A stretch of DNA of 64,000 nucleotides from Cytophagales bacterium (GCA_013298985.1 JAAFJS010000004.1:1-64000); one strand, 5' to 3'. Shown: positions 1 through 7,787, counted from the first letter of the stretch. Notes: generated by a model not told the origin, from the sequence alone. Translations and numbers: made by a program.

Positions 1-103
1 TTCATATAGGGCATTAGGCGTAAAAAAAGATGATACCATAATTTGATTTTGGATAGGTTCTCATGCTGAATATGACCAACTTACCGAATCGCTAAGAAAA
101 TAA
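1..103 (+). pseudogene. RelE/HigB-like toxin C-terminal remnant with in-frame TGA
   Basis: Reading from base 2 gives a peptide resembling the C-terminal end of RelE/ParE-superfamily toxins (ALGVKKDDTII, then FWIGSHAEYDQL) ending at TAA 101-103. The frame is broken by TGA at 44-46, exactly where relatives I remember carry Trp (IIWFWIGSH), so a single TGG-to-TGA change is the simplest explanation. The 5' part lies outside the window, so an antitoxin cannot be seen. The family assignment rests on motif memory over about 30 residues. Confidence 0.5.
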
Positions 104-137
104 TTTGGCAAGCAATAAGTAAAACCAAATTTCAAAA

Positions 138-650
138 CTATGCCTTGAACCAGCCAGAATACATGATGTAGTTTCCTGAAATACGTTTCAGCATTTCTTT
201 GAGTTTGTCGTCAATGGGTTTTATTTTTTTGGCAGGTACGCCCGCATAGAGAAAGCCCGACTCGACGATAGTGCCTTCCAGTACAACTGCGCCTGCGGCA
301 ACCATCGCGCCAGTCTGGACTACGGCACCGTCCATGACAATAGCCCCCATGCCCACCAGCGAGTCATCTTCGAGGGTACACCCATGCACGAGCGCGTTAT
401 GCCCGATGGAAACCCTGCTCCCAATCGTCGTTTTGGCGGTTTTGTAAGTGCAGTGAATCACTGCGCCATCTTGGATATTGGTCTGATTCCCAATCGTGAT
501 GCTATTCACGTCCCCGCGAATAACGGTGTGAAACCACACACTACACTGGTCGCCCATGATTACTTCGCCTACAATCGTCGCATTTTCAGCCAAATAGCAA
601 TCCTCGCCAAAAATCGGACTAATGCCGTTTACTGTTTTGATAAGAGCCAT
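138..650 (-). CDS. Gamma-carbonic anhydrase family protein (YrdA/PaaY-like)
   Basis: A 170-residue left-handed beta-helix protein built almost entirely of hexapeptide repeats (pattern [LIV]Gxxxx). Three histidines at about residues 66, 84 and 89 (AVIHC, IGHNALVHG) match the zinc ligands of the gamma-class carbonic anhydrase Cam, so the metal site looks intact. Members of this subfamily (YrdA, CaiE, PaaY) are trimeric, and many have weak or unproven CO2 hydratase activity. It lies 38 nt downstream of the SDR gene on the same strand, probably one transcript. The length is normal for the family. Confidence 0.9.
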   Translation of the reverse strand: MALIKTVNGISPIFGEDCYLAENATIVGEVIMGDQCSVWFHTVIRGDVNSITIGNQTNIQDGAVIHCTYKTAKTTIGSRVSIGHNALVHGCTLEDDSLVGMGAIVMDGAVVQTGAMVAAGAVVLEGTIVESGFLYAGVPAKKIKPIDDKLKEMLKRISGNYIMYSGWFKA

Positions 651-688
651 CTTAATAAAATTAGGATTTCAAAAGATAAAAAATACCA

Positions 689-1396
689 TTAATTTTGTGG
701 GTTAGTAGCCCAAACAGTAGCTTCGGTGATAAAGCCTACATCATTGAGAGTGAGCATACTAACAATGGTATGAGCTATTTCAGTTGCTTCTAATTTGGTC
801 GCATTTTGAGGTCTTGCCTGCCTACCAGAGTTAGCGACAAAATCTGTTTGCACCTCACTTGGATTGACGAGCATCACGCGCACATTGTGCTTGCGAAGTT
901 CATGTCGCCAACATTCGGTCATGCCTTTGAGGGCAAATTTGGTCGCGACATACGCCGTTCCATTGGCAAAACCTGCCAAGCCCGCCGTAGAGGAAATATT
1001 CACAATATTGCCGTAACTTTTTGAAACAAAGTGTTTTGCGCTTTCTCTCGCCGTTACCATTGCGCCTGTAAGATTGGTGGCAAGTAGTTCGTTAAACTTG
1101 TCCGTAGGCGTATCAACCAGCAGCCCAAAAAAACCAAAAGCGGCATTGTTAATCAGTACATTAAAATCACCAAATTCTTTGATAACTGTTGCGACCATGC
1201 GCGTAACATCTTCTTCTTTGCTCACATCAGCCAAAATAGGCAATGCGCCAATGCTTCGTGCCGCGTGGTCAAGTTTTTCTTGGTTACGCCCACAGATAGC
1301 CACTTTTGCGCCCTGCGCGATGAGTTGTTTCGCTACCTCGAAGCCAATGCCTCCACTGCCCCCAGTTACCAAGACTTTTGCATTTTTGAGTTCCAT
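689..1396 (-). CDS. Short-chain dehydrogenase/reductase (FabG-like)
   Basis: A 235-residue classical SDR with a Rossmann fold. The cofactor motif TGGSGGIG is at residues 11-18, NNAA at 83-86, the catalytic Ser in NISST near 135 and YVATK (Tyr149, Lys153). These mark it as an NAD(P)H-dependent oxidoreductase, often annotated 3-ketoacyl-ACP reductase; the substrate cannot be told from sequence. It is the first gene of a probable two-gene transcript with the gamma-carbonic anhydrase. The upstream 230 bp hold a perfect 10-bp inverted repeat (1553-1592). Confidence 0.85.
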   Translation of the reverse strand: MELKNAKVLVTGGSGGIGFEVAKQLIAQGAKVAICGRNQEKLDHAARSIGALPILADVSKEEDVTRMVATVIKEFGDFNVLINNAAFGFFGLLVDTPTDKFNELLATNLTGAMVTARESAKHFVSKSYGNIVNISSTAGLAGFANGTAYVATKFALKGMTECWRHELRKHNVRVMLVNPSEVQTDFVANSGRQARPQNATKLEATEIAHTIVSMLTLNDVGFITEATVWATNPQN

Positions 1397-1552
1397 ATTT
1401 CTAATGATTATTTATTTTTAAAAATTTGATTATCAAATAATTATATGATAAAACTATTTCAAACTATTTAATTTTTGATTCTTCTAATCTTTTAGCGCAT
1501 TGTAATTCATCAGTTCCACTGTGGGTGAACACATGAATCATTGATAGGGCAT

Positions 1553-1592
1553 TTTTTCACGTGTTATCTCTCGGTACGAAGTACGTGAAAAA
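1553..1592. repeat. Inverted repeat TTTTTCACGT/ACGTGAAAAA
   Basis: Perfect 10-bp arms separated by 20 bp lie in the 234-bp gap between the SDR gene and the small membrane protein. Just upstream (1511-1524) is CAGTTCCACTGTGG, a 14-mer that recurs at 5843-5856 and, inverted, at 47412-47425 beside other palindromes. I see no gene in this gap. It is probably a member of the dispersed palindromic-element population. Confidence 0.6.
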
Positions 1593-1630
1593 CCAATTTT
1601 TCCGCTATAACTTTTTATAAACCTAATTTT

Positions 1631-1999
1631 TTATTCAAAAAACATCAAAAAAGTTTCTACAATATAAATAAGTGCAAAAATAAGAAGCAAGCCACAGGCA
1701 AAAATAATAGGAGAAATGCTGATATAAAAAGCCTTTCTGTACTCTTTTTTCCTGTATTCTTGCTGGGTACGAAAAATAGACCAAATCGTGAGGAGTGGAA
1801 AGCCAATGCCACCAACAGCCCAAGTAAGGTTCTGCGCCAAGTTTTCACCTCCACTCATATAAGTCTGCAATGGCTTGACAATCAGCGCAATCAAACCAAA
1901 AAATAGTGTAGCAGGAACAAAAAGCCCTAAGACGATATTTAGCACTGTCAGCGCAGGCTTGATGTCTTCATTAAAAAATGGGTGATGTTGGTCTTTCAT
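1631..1999 (-). CDS. Small membrane protein, unknown function
   Basis: A 122-residue protein with three predicted membrane segments (about residues 17-43, 57-77 and 90-117) and a short charged N-terminus. No recognised family. It starts 25 nt after the stop of the Rpn-type nuclease gene on the same strand, so the two may be co-transcribed. Two further reading frames in the same interval (1635-1823, 1657-1854) are overlapping shadows. Membrane location is supported by composition; function is unknown. Confidence 0.65.
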   Translation of the reverse strand: MKDQHHPFFNEDIKPALTVLNIVLGLFVPATLFFGLIALIVKPLQTYMSGGENLAQNLTWAVGGIGFPLLTIWSIFRTQQEYRKKEYRKAFYISISPIIFACGLLLIFALIYIVETFLMFFE

Positions 2000-2024
2000 T
2001 TATTTGTTGTTTCGTAAGGTTTAG

Positions 2025-2852
2025 CTATTCATTTGTTTCTTTTCTTAATTCGTGAATTTGCGCGATGGATAAACCAGTTGCACTTAAAATAAAATCATCA
2101 TCAGAACCCAACTTAATCAGATTTTTACCAATTTGTCTGTCCCTGCTTTCAATAAGGAACAACTCTCTTGTTTTTTCATCTGTTTCACGTATTTTGGCAT
2201 ACTCATATTCCTCTACTTCTGATTTTGTCCAAGCGTGCTTATCTGCTTCTTTATAAGCCTCTTGTAGCCCAACATCATCTATATTTGGTGGAACGATAGC
2301 TAAATTAGGCGCATTTTTGATAAAGAAAATCCACTTTTCTATCCTGTTTTTCAATTCATTTTCGCTAAAATTAAATTTGGGTAATTCAATAAAATGAAAA
2401 GTAAAATCTTTGAGTTTGTGTTCTTGGGTTTCTTCGTCCAGAATCAAATGCCTTGAAAGATATTTCGTTCCTTGTAAAAACTCAAAATCCAAAATTCCTA
2501 TAAAAATCATTGGCTTTAAAAGGTGATAATCCTCGCCCTCGCCTAACTGAGCAGCATAACCTTTGGACAGATAGTAAATAATGCGCTTATCAAGTCCCTT
2601 TTTATCAGCAACTTGCATTTCTATAATATATGTATTTCCGTTTTCATCTTTGGCTCTCACATCTAAAATACTTGCTTTGGATTGGGTAAATCGGGGTAGT
2701 TGATACGGATTGAGTATTTCTATCCAGCTAATTTTTTGTGTATCCTCTAATTTTAACACAGCATTGAGAAAAGAAATCAGAATTTCTTTCTTGGTTTCAT
2801 TACCAAATATTTTTCGGAAAGCTATATCATTTTTTACATCTGCAAATTGCAT
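2025..2852 (-). CDS. Rpn/PD-(D/E)XK nuclease family transposase-like protein
   Basis: A 275-residue protein of the Rpn (YhgA-like, PDDEXK_2) family. It shows the typical N-terminus (DIAFRKIFG) and the nuclease core, SILDVRAKDENG followed by YIIEMQV, where Asp and Glu-x-Gln form the metal site. Rpn proteins in E. coli are DNA endonucleases that promote recA-independent recombination and are also reported as phage-defence toxins; whether that holds for this branch is not known. On the minus strand a TAAATTTG -7-like box lies at 2870-2877, back to back with the murA promoter. A second, distinct member lies at 55400-56254. Confidence 0.85.
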   Translation of the reverse strand: MQFADVKNDIAFRKIFGNETKKEILISFLNAVLKLEDTQKISWIEILNPYQLPRFTQSKASILDVRAKDENGNTYIIEMQVADKKGLDKRIIYYLSKGYAAQLGEGEDYHLLKPMIFIGILDFEFLQGTKYLSRHLILDEETQEHKLKDFTFHFIELPKFNFSENELKNRIEKWIFFIKNAPNLAIVPPNIDDVGLQEAYKEADKHAWTKSEVEEYEYAKIRETDEKTRELFLIESRDRQIGKNLIKLGSDDDFILSATGLSIAQIHELRKETNE

Positions 2853-2885
2853 ATTCTTTCTTTTTTTTACAAATTTAATTTTTTT

Positions 2886-2916
2886 TCTGATAGTTTGCCA
2901 ATCATTTCTAATTTTG
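2886..2916 (+). promoter_or_regulatory. Putative Bacteroidota-type promoter for murA
   Basis: TAATTTTG (2909-2916) matches the Bacteroidota -7 box TAnnTTTG, with TCTG at 2886-2889 as a weak -33 element, spacer 19. It would give a leader of about 70 nt before the murA ATG. The interval also carries the minus-strand promoter of the Rpn gene. Assigned by consensus only. Confidence 0.4.
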
Positions 2917-2994
2917 GAGTATGATTGCGAAAAGTAAAAGGTTTATCAAAGCCCTTCTCACAAAATCAAACCATTTCAAACCATTCATTCTCAA

Positions 2995-4314
2995 ATGCAA
3001 GAATCTAAAAGTATCACCTTCGAGGTTACTGGAGGCACACAACTCAAAGGCGAAATTACGCCGCAGGGAGCAAAAAATGAGGCTTTACAAATTTTGTGTG
3101 CCGTTTTGCTTACACCCGAAACCGTTACCATTCACAATATCCCCAACATCAGAGATGTCAATAAATTGATAGAATTATTGGCTGATTTGGGGGTGGAAGT
3201 CCAGAAACTCAGCGAAAGTTCGTACAGCTTTACAGCGAAAAACGTAAACATGGGCTTTTTGGAAACGCCTGAATTTAAGCAAAAAGCGGCGGCTTTGCGT
3301 GGCTCTATTATGATTTTGGGACCCTTATTAGCGCGATTTGGCAGGGCAAAAATGCCTAAGCCTGGTGGCGACAAAATAGGTCGCCGCAGATTGGACACGC
3401 ATTTTCTTGGCTTTCAGAAACTTGGCGCAAGGTTTAATTATGACATTGACGATAGTTTTTATGAGATAGATGCCTCGCGATTAGAGGGTTGCTATTTGCT
3501 TTTGGACGAAGCCTCCGTAACGGGAACGGCAAATGTGGTGATGACTGCGGTGCTGGCAAAGGGCAAAACTACGCTTTACAATGCCGCTTGCGAGCCTTAT
3601 TTGCAGCAGCTTTGCCTGATGCTAAACCGAATGGGCGCAAAAATCTCTGGTATTGGCTCTAATCTGCTTCATATTGAGGGAGTTACGAATCTGGGTGGTA
3701 CAGCACATACCATGCTTCCTGACATGATAGAAATTGGCAGTTTTATTGGTTTGGCAGCAATGACTTCTTCAGAACTCACCATCAAAAACGCCCGCATAGA
3801 CCAGTTGGGCTTGATTCCTACTGTTTTTCAGCGTTTGGGTATCCAAATGGAGTTTCGCAATGACGACATTTATATTCCTGCCCAAGACCACTACGAAATC
3901 GACAAATTTATAGACGGTTCTATCTTGACGATTGCTGATGCGCCTTGGCCTGGGTTCACACCAGATTTGTTGAGCATTGTGCTGGTTACGGCTACGCAGG
4001 CGCAAGGAACGGTGTTGATTCATCAAAAAATGTTTGAAAGCCGCTTGTTTTTTGTAGATAAATTGATTGACATGGGCGCACAAATTATTCTTTGCGACCC
4101 GCACAGGGCTACGGTCATTGGCTTGGACAAAACCAATCCGCTTCGCGCGATTTCCATGACCTCGCCTGATATTCGCGCAGGCGTTTCCCTCTTGATTGCC
4201 GCGATGTCTGCGACAGGAACGAGCATTATTCGCAATGCAGAGCAGATAGACCGAGGTTATCAAAATATAGATTTGAGGCTCAACGCATTAGGTGCAAAAA
4301 TCAATAGAGTTTGA
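2995..4314 (+). CDS. murA: UDP-N-acetylglucosamine 1-carboxyvinyltransferase (MurA), Cys-to-Asp type
   Basis: A 439-residue EPSP-synthase-fold enzyme catalysing the first committed step of peptidoglycan synthesis, transfer of enolpyruvate from PEP to UDP-GlcNAc in the cytoplasm. The N-terminal catalytic Lys is in PQGAKNEAL and the active-site loop reads PGGDKIG. E. coli MurA has Cys115 at that Asp (residue 126 here). The Cys is the target of fosfomycin, and Asp at this position is known from Mycobacterium, Chlamydia and Borrelia, where the enzyme is active but fosfomycin-insensitive. The gene appears monocistronic; a perfect palindromic element follows it. Confidence 0.96.
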   Translation: MQESKSITFEVTGGTQLKGEITPQGAKNEALQILCAVLLTPETVTIHNIPNIRDVNKLIELLADLGVEVQKLSESSYSFTAKNVNMGFLETPEFKQKAAALRGSIMILGPLLARFGRAKMPKPGGDKIGRRRLDTHFLGFQKLGARFNYDIDDSFYEIDASRLEGCYLLLDEASVTGTANVVMTAVLAKGKTTLYNAACEPYLQQLCLMLNRMGAKISGIGSNLLHIEGVTNLGGTAHTMLPDMIEIGSFIGLAAMTSSELTIKNARIDQLGLIPTVFQRLGIQMEFRNDDIYIPAQDHYEIDKFIDGSILTIADAPWPGFTPDLLSIVLVTATQAQGTVLIHQKMFESRLFFVDKLIDMGAQIILCDPHRATVIGLDKTNPLRAISMTSPDIRAGVSLLIAAMSATGTSIIRNAEQIDRGYQNIDLRLNALGAKINRV

Positions 4315-4380
4315 AAAAATATTTAAAAAAATATCAATTTGGTGGAAAAACTCGTGAGAATTGATTAATTTTATCGATAC

Positions 4381-4490
4381 TCTGACAATTTTTGTGGAAA
4401 GTTCCCCCCGCTAAAGCGAGGGGTTAATCTAACCCCTCGCTTTAGCGGGGGGAACTCGTAGAAACTCAGTCTGCCACAAAAATTGTCAGA
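4381..4490. repeat. Composite palindromic element A (17-bp terminal + 26-bp inner inverted repeats)
   Basis: Outer arms TCTGACAATTTTTGTGG (4381-4397) and its exact complement (4474-4490) enclose a second perfect inverted repeat with 26-bp arms (4401-4426 and 4430-4455) and a 3-nt loop. Both are free of mismatches. The inner arm itself contains CGCTAAAGCG. The left half is repeated with about 80% identity at 5740-5787 (element B). It lies between murA and the MoxR-like ATPase gene and could form a large cruciform or act as a transcription terminator for murA. No coding capacity is evident. Confidence 0.85.
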
Positions 4491-4509
4491 CAACCATTTT
4501 ATCTATAAA

Positions 4510-4579
4510 ATTCATCATTATTCATTCGTAATTATTCATTTGTAATTAGCCATTATTCATTTGTAATTAGTCATTAATA
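4510..4579. repeat. Heptanucleotide tandem array, ten ATT-initiated units
   Basis: Ten consecutive 7-mers all begin with ATT (for example ATTATTC, ATTCGTA, ATTTGTA, ATTAGTC) without a break in phase. The array ends 20 bp before the start codon of the ATPase gene. The structure recalls the short tandemly repeated repetitive (STRR) heptamers described in cyanobacteria. Similar arrays occur at 14429, 28938, 44091 and 50378 in this window. Confidence 0.8.
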
Positions 4580-4599
4580 AAAACTTAATCATTTACGCT

Positions 4600-5676
4600 A
4601 TGTCCGTACTCAGACAACACGCAGAACAACAGTTTGCCGAAGAACTGCACGAAGTCAAAAAGCAAGATACGCACACTCGCCCCGAAAGCTGGGAGATGTC
4701 CCCTTGGGCAGTGGTTACTTATTTGACAGGTGGAAAGCTAAAAAATGGTTTCCAAGTTTCGCCCAAGTACATTGGCAATAAGCGATTGATGGAAATTGCC
4801 GTTGCTACCCTGACCACTGACAGGGCTTTGTTGCTCTATGGGCTGCCTGGCACTGCAAAGTCTTGGGTATCAGAGCATTTAGCCGCCGCCGTTACCAATG
4901 ATTCTACCTTGCTCATTCAGGGAACAGCAGGTACAAGCGAGGAAGCTATCCGCTACGGCTGGAACTATGCACGCCTCTTGGCAGAAGGTCCCAGCGAAAA
5001 AGCACTCGTGATTTCACCCTTGATGGTCGCGATGAAAAGTGGCAAAATAGCACGTATTGAGGAACTTACACGCATGACTGCTGATGTTCAAGATACACTT
5101 ATCACTGTACTTTCCGAAAAAACCTTGCCCGTTCCCGAACTCAATACAGAAATGCAGGCAATCAAAGGTTTCAATGTGATTGCCACTGCCAATAACCGCG
5201 ACAAAGGCGTAAATGAGCTTTCCAGCGCGTTGAAACGCCGATTCAATACAGTGATTTTGCCGCCACCTGATAGCATAGATGAGGAAATCGACATTGTGCA
5301 ACGGCGCGTCGCCAGTATCGTTCCTAATATCAAAATGCCTTTGGAAGAATCTACTTTGAAAGAAATTAGGCGTATTGTAATCATTTTCAGAGAGTTACGC
5401 AATGGTGTTTCAGATGATGGCAAAACAAAAATAAAACAACTCTCTGGCTCCGTCAGCGTAGCAGAAGCTATCTCAGTTGTAAACAGTGGGTTAGCCTTAG
5501 CGACTTACTTTGGTGATGGCGTGCTAAACGCGCAGGACGTAGCGGCGAGCTTGGTAGGTGCAGTCGTCAAAGACCCTGTTCAGGACAAAATCGTATGGCA
5601 GGAATACTTGGAAACGGTGTTGAAACCCAAAGAAAACTGGAAAGATTTGTACCGCGCCTGCAAGGAAGTGATGTAA
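4600..5676 (+). CDS. MoxR-like AAA+ ATPase
   Basis: A 358-residue AAA+ protein. Walker A GLPGTAKS is at about residues 85-92; IARIEELTR takes the Walker B place, with Glu-Glu instead of the usual Asp-Glu; ATANNRD is the sensor-1 region and LKRRFNTV carries the arginine finger. The block from SEHLAAAVTNDSTL onwards matches, as I remember it, a MoxR-like family that in many bacteria sits beside SWIM zinc-finger and VWA-domain genes; no such partners are visible here. MoxR ATPases act as chaperones loading cofactors or remodelling complexes. A degraded copy of its last codons lies 870 bp downstream (6498-6550). Confidence 0.85.
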   Translation: MSVLRQHAEQQFAEELHEVKKQDTHTRPESWEMSPWAVVTYLTGGKLKNGFQVSPKYIGNKRLMEIAVATLTTDRALLLYGLPGTAKSWVSEHLAAAVTNDSTLLIQGTAGTSEEAIRYGWNYARLLAEGPSEKALVISPLMVAMKSGKIARIEELTRMTADVQDTLITVLSEKTLPVPELNTEMQAIKGFNVIATANNRDKGVNELSSALKRRFNTVILPPPDSIDEEIDIVQRRVASIVPNIKMPLEESTLKEIRRIVIIFRELRNGVSDDGKTKIKQLSGSVSVAEAISVVNSGLALATYFGDGVLNAQDVAASLVGAVVKDPVQDKIVWQEYLETVLKPKENWKDLYRACKEVM

Positions 5677-5738
5677 GGACAGAGTATGCTAAGATTAAGT
5701 ATTTCCATTAAATTAGTTGAAATTTCAAATAAAGATAG

Positions 5739-5980
5739 TTCTCGGACAATATTTGTGGGAAGCTCACCCCGCTAAAGTGAGGTGTTATTTTTAACCCACC
5801 GTTTATTGGTTTTCATAAAATACTCGTTCTTTGAGTTCCTACCAGTTCCACTGTGGCATTAAAACGGTAGGTTAAATATAGCTCACCGTTTTAACGGTGG
5901 GAACGTTCAAAATCCAAGAACGCGGTTTATTCTTGAATGTCAATTAACGGTGGGGACTACTCTACCACGAAAAATGCGAT
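5739..5980. repeat. Composite palindromic element B (related to A, with nested hairpins)
   Basis: The left part (5740-5787) aligns with the left half of element A (GACAATATTTGTGG, CCCGCTAAAGTGAGG). The remainder contains further inverted repeats such as CACCGTTTTAACGGTG (5884-5899) and the 14-mer CAGTTCCACTGTGG (5843-5856). The right end (CTACCACGAAAAAT) resembles the right end of A. It fills most of the 316-bp gap between the ATPase gene and the VOC lipoprotein gene; no reading frame is convincing. It looks like an element of family A into which other hairpins have been inserted. Confidence 0.65.
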
Positions 5981-5992
5981 ATAATCATAAAA

Positions 5993-6508
5993 ATGAATAA
6001 AAAAGTAAAAACAAATCCAATAAAAAATTATTCCATTCTGGTTGCTATTGGAATTATTAGCGTTTTCTCCTATTCCTGCAACAGCGAATCAGGAAAGTCA
6101 GAAAATTTGGACACTAAAAACAAAACTGATATGAGAAAATTACCTAATCCAGTAGTTTATTTTGAAATTCCTGTAACAGACATGGATAGGGCAATGAGGT
6201 TTTATACCTCAGTTTTTGATTTTGATTTTGAGAAAGATTCCATTGATGGGAATGAGATGGCTCTATTTCCTTTTGCTGAAAATGAACGTGGAATTTCAGG
6301 CGCACTGGCGAAGGGAGAAATTTATAAACCCACAAAAAATGGTGTTTTGATTTACTTCGAAACCGAAAACATAGATGAAACATTAAAATTGGTGGAGCAA
6401 AACGGTGGGAAACTTTTATATCCCAAGACTTCCAATGGCAGTTTGGGTTCTGTGGCAGAATTTGAAGATAGTGAAGGAAATAGAATTGCTTTACACTCGA
6501 AGCCCTAA
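5993..6508 (+). CDS. VOC/glyoxalase-fold lipoprotein
   Basis: A 171-residue protein. The N-terminus has a Lys-rich start, a hydrophobic stretch and a lipobox-like FSYSC (Cys29), so export as a lipoprotein is predicted. From about residue 50 it is a VOC-superfamily domain (VVYFEIPVTDMDRAMRFY to EGNRIALHS). Most VOC proteins are cytoplasmic and start where the internal Met47 lies, so the lipoprotein leader is unusual. The gene is bracketed by element B and by a relic of the upstream ATPase gene's 3' end, which suggests it was inserted there. Substrate unknown. Confidence 0.8.
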   Translation: MNKKVKTNPIKNYSILVAIGIISVFSYSCNSESGKSENLDTKNKTDMRKLPNPVVYFEIPVTDMDRAMRFYTSVFDFDFEKDSIDGNEMALFPFAENERGISGALAKGEIYKPTKNGVLIYFETENIDETLKLVEQNGGKLLYPKTSNGSLGSVAEFEDSEGNRIALHSKP

Positions 6509-6550
6509 GTTTGGAAAAATTTGTAACGTGTCTGCAAAGAAGTGATGTAA
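6498..6550 (+). pseudogene. Relic of the MoxR-like ATPase 3' end
   Basis: Bases 6511-6550 match 5637-5676 (the last 40 bases of the ATPase gene including its stop) at 34 of 40 positions; weaker similarity extends upstream to about 6498. Read in frame it gives WKNL, stop, RVCKEVM, stop, against WKDLYRACKEVM in the gene. All six differences are G or C in the intact gene and A or T in the relic, the pattern expected of neutral decay in an AT-biased genome. It overlaps the very end of the VOC gene and ends 13 bp before the next gene. Confidence 0.8.
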
Positions 6551-6563
6551 CAAAAATAAGATA

Positions 6564-7787
6564 ATGGAAAAAGAAATTTTCACACTCAAAGGCTCTAACA
6601 GTGCCAACTGGGGTTTTTTGATGTTTGCCACAGTGGGCGGCTTGCTCGCTTATTGGCTTGACCATACTTTTCTCACTTTTCTTGCCCCTGTACTGTATAT
6701 TTTGGCGGGCAGTTTTGTATCATTTGCGATTTTTACGCCCTTGTTTTGGCAAAAAATAAAAACAACGCTTTCAGCAGATAAAATGGTGATTAACAGAGGA
6801 TTACTGTTCCGAAAACCTCAGACTATTTCATGGCATGACCTACGCCGAACCCAAATTACCTACTTGGAAAATAAGAACAAAATAACCAAAAACATCGACG
6901 AAATTGACTTAGAAAACACCAAAGACATTAGCATAGAGGCAATCACTTTTGTACTCGCCAAAGGCAATGCTCCTACTTTTAGCAGCTATGAATTTGATGA
7001 GATACCTTTCAAAGAATTTTTAAAGGAATTTCAGAGAGTTTATCACACCTATCTTGGCAAGCCTTTGATGCCTCCTCCATCTGAAAAAACAATACCCAAA
7101 AACCAAGCTAATAATACTGAAAATCAAGCCGATAAAGCTGAACAAAATGACAATCATATCGATTCAGCTATCCAAAAGTGCAACATTTATTTACAAGAAG
7201 ACCAGCAACTCGTCAAAGAATTAAAAGAAGCAATGAATGAAGCGTATTCGTCTATTTATCAGCTACATACCTTATATATAGGCAGGGAAGGCGATGAAAT
7301 GCGTTTGCAAAAAAATGATGTTGTGTTTTCACATCAAATTGATGAAGAAAATTATCATTTTTACCTCAAAAATAATTACAAGTTACACACAGAAGAAGCT
7401 GAAATACAGACCGTTGAAAAACTAATTACGACTTCTTTACATAATATTGGCATTGTAGCAGCACGTATCAAAGTTTATGAGGAAATCCTTACAGAACTTG
7501 AGCAAACCAAAGCAAAATATCTGCAACGCCTCAAAGTCCAAGCTATCGCCAACAAAATTGATAATTTGCAACAGCGCAATATCCAAAAATCTGATGAAGT
7601 AGATGAGCTTTCGTTTGATACAGAAAGTATTGTGCAACTGGAATTGCTGACCGAAAAAGTCAAAAAGGCTGACCTCGAACTGTATGCTGAAACCCTAATT
7701 CAACACGCTAACTTAATCAAAGACAATCAGTTAGATGAAATAAAAAGTGATAATTTATTAAAATATTTGGACGAAAAATTAAAGTAA
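6564..7787 (+). CDS. Membrane-anchored coiled-coil protein, unknown function
   Basis: A 407-residue protein. Two hydrophobic segments (about residues 18-34 and 38-61) are followed by a stretch like bacterial PH domains (ISWHDLRRTQITYL), a low-complexity Asn/Gln/Lys linker (about 175-195) and a long charged, probably helical C-terminal half. I do not recognise a named family beyond the possible PH-like region. The relic of the ATPase gene just upstream suggests this gene once followed an ATPase copy directly, so the two may have been functionally linked. Confidence 0.65.
   Translation: MEKEIFTLKGSNSANWGFLMFATVGGLLAYWLDHTFLTFLAPVLYILAGSFVSFAIFTPLFWQKIKTTLSADKMVINRGLLFRKPQTISWHDLRRTQITYLENKNKITKNIDEIDLENTKDISIEAITFVLAKGNAPTFSSYEFDEIPFKEFLKEFQRVYHTYLGKPLMPPPSEKTIPKNQANNTENQADKAEQNDNHIDSAIQKCNIYLQEDQQLVKELKEAMNEAYSSIYQLHTLYIGREGDEMRLQKNDVVFSHQIDEENYHFYLKNNYKLHTEEAEIQTVEKLITTSLHNIGIVAARIKVYEEILTELEQTKAKYLQRLKVQAIANKIDNLQQRNIQKSDEVDELSFDTESIVQLELLTEKVKKADLELYAETLIQHANLIKDNQLDEIKSDNLLKYLDEKLK

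Noticed and set aside
1-103. Selenocysteine recoding at TGA 44-46
   Set aside because: No SECIS-like hairpin seen after the TGA, and Trp is expected at this site; a nonsense mutation is simpler.
2025-2852. Insertion sequence carrying a transposase
   Set aside because: The Rpn family is called transposase-like, but I see no terminal inverted repeats or target duplication around either member; not called as a mobile element.
3769-4263. 164-residue minus-strand ORF in murA
   Set aside because: Antisense shadow of murA with no motif.
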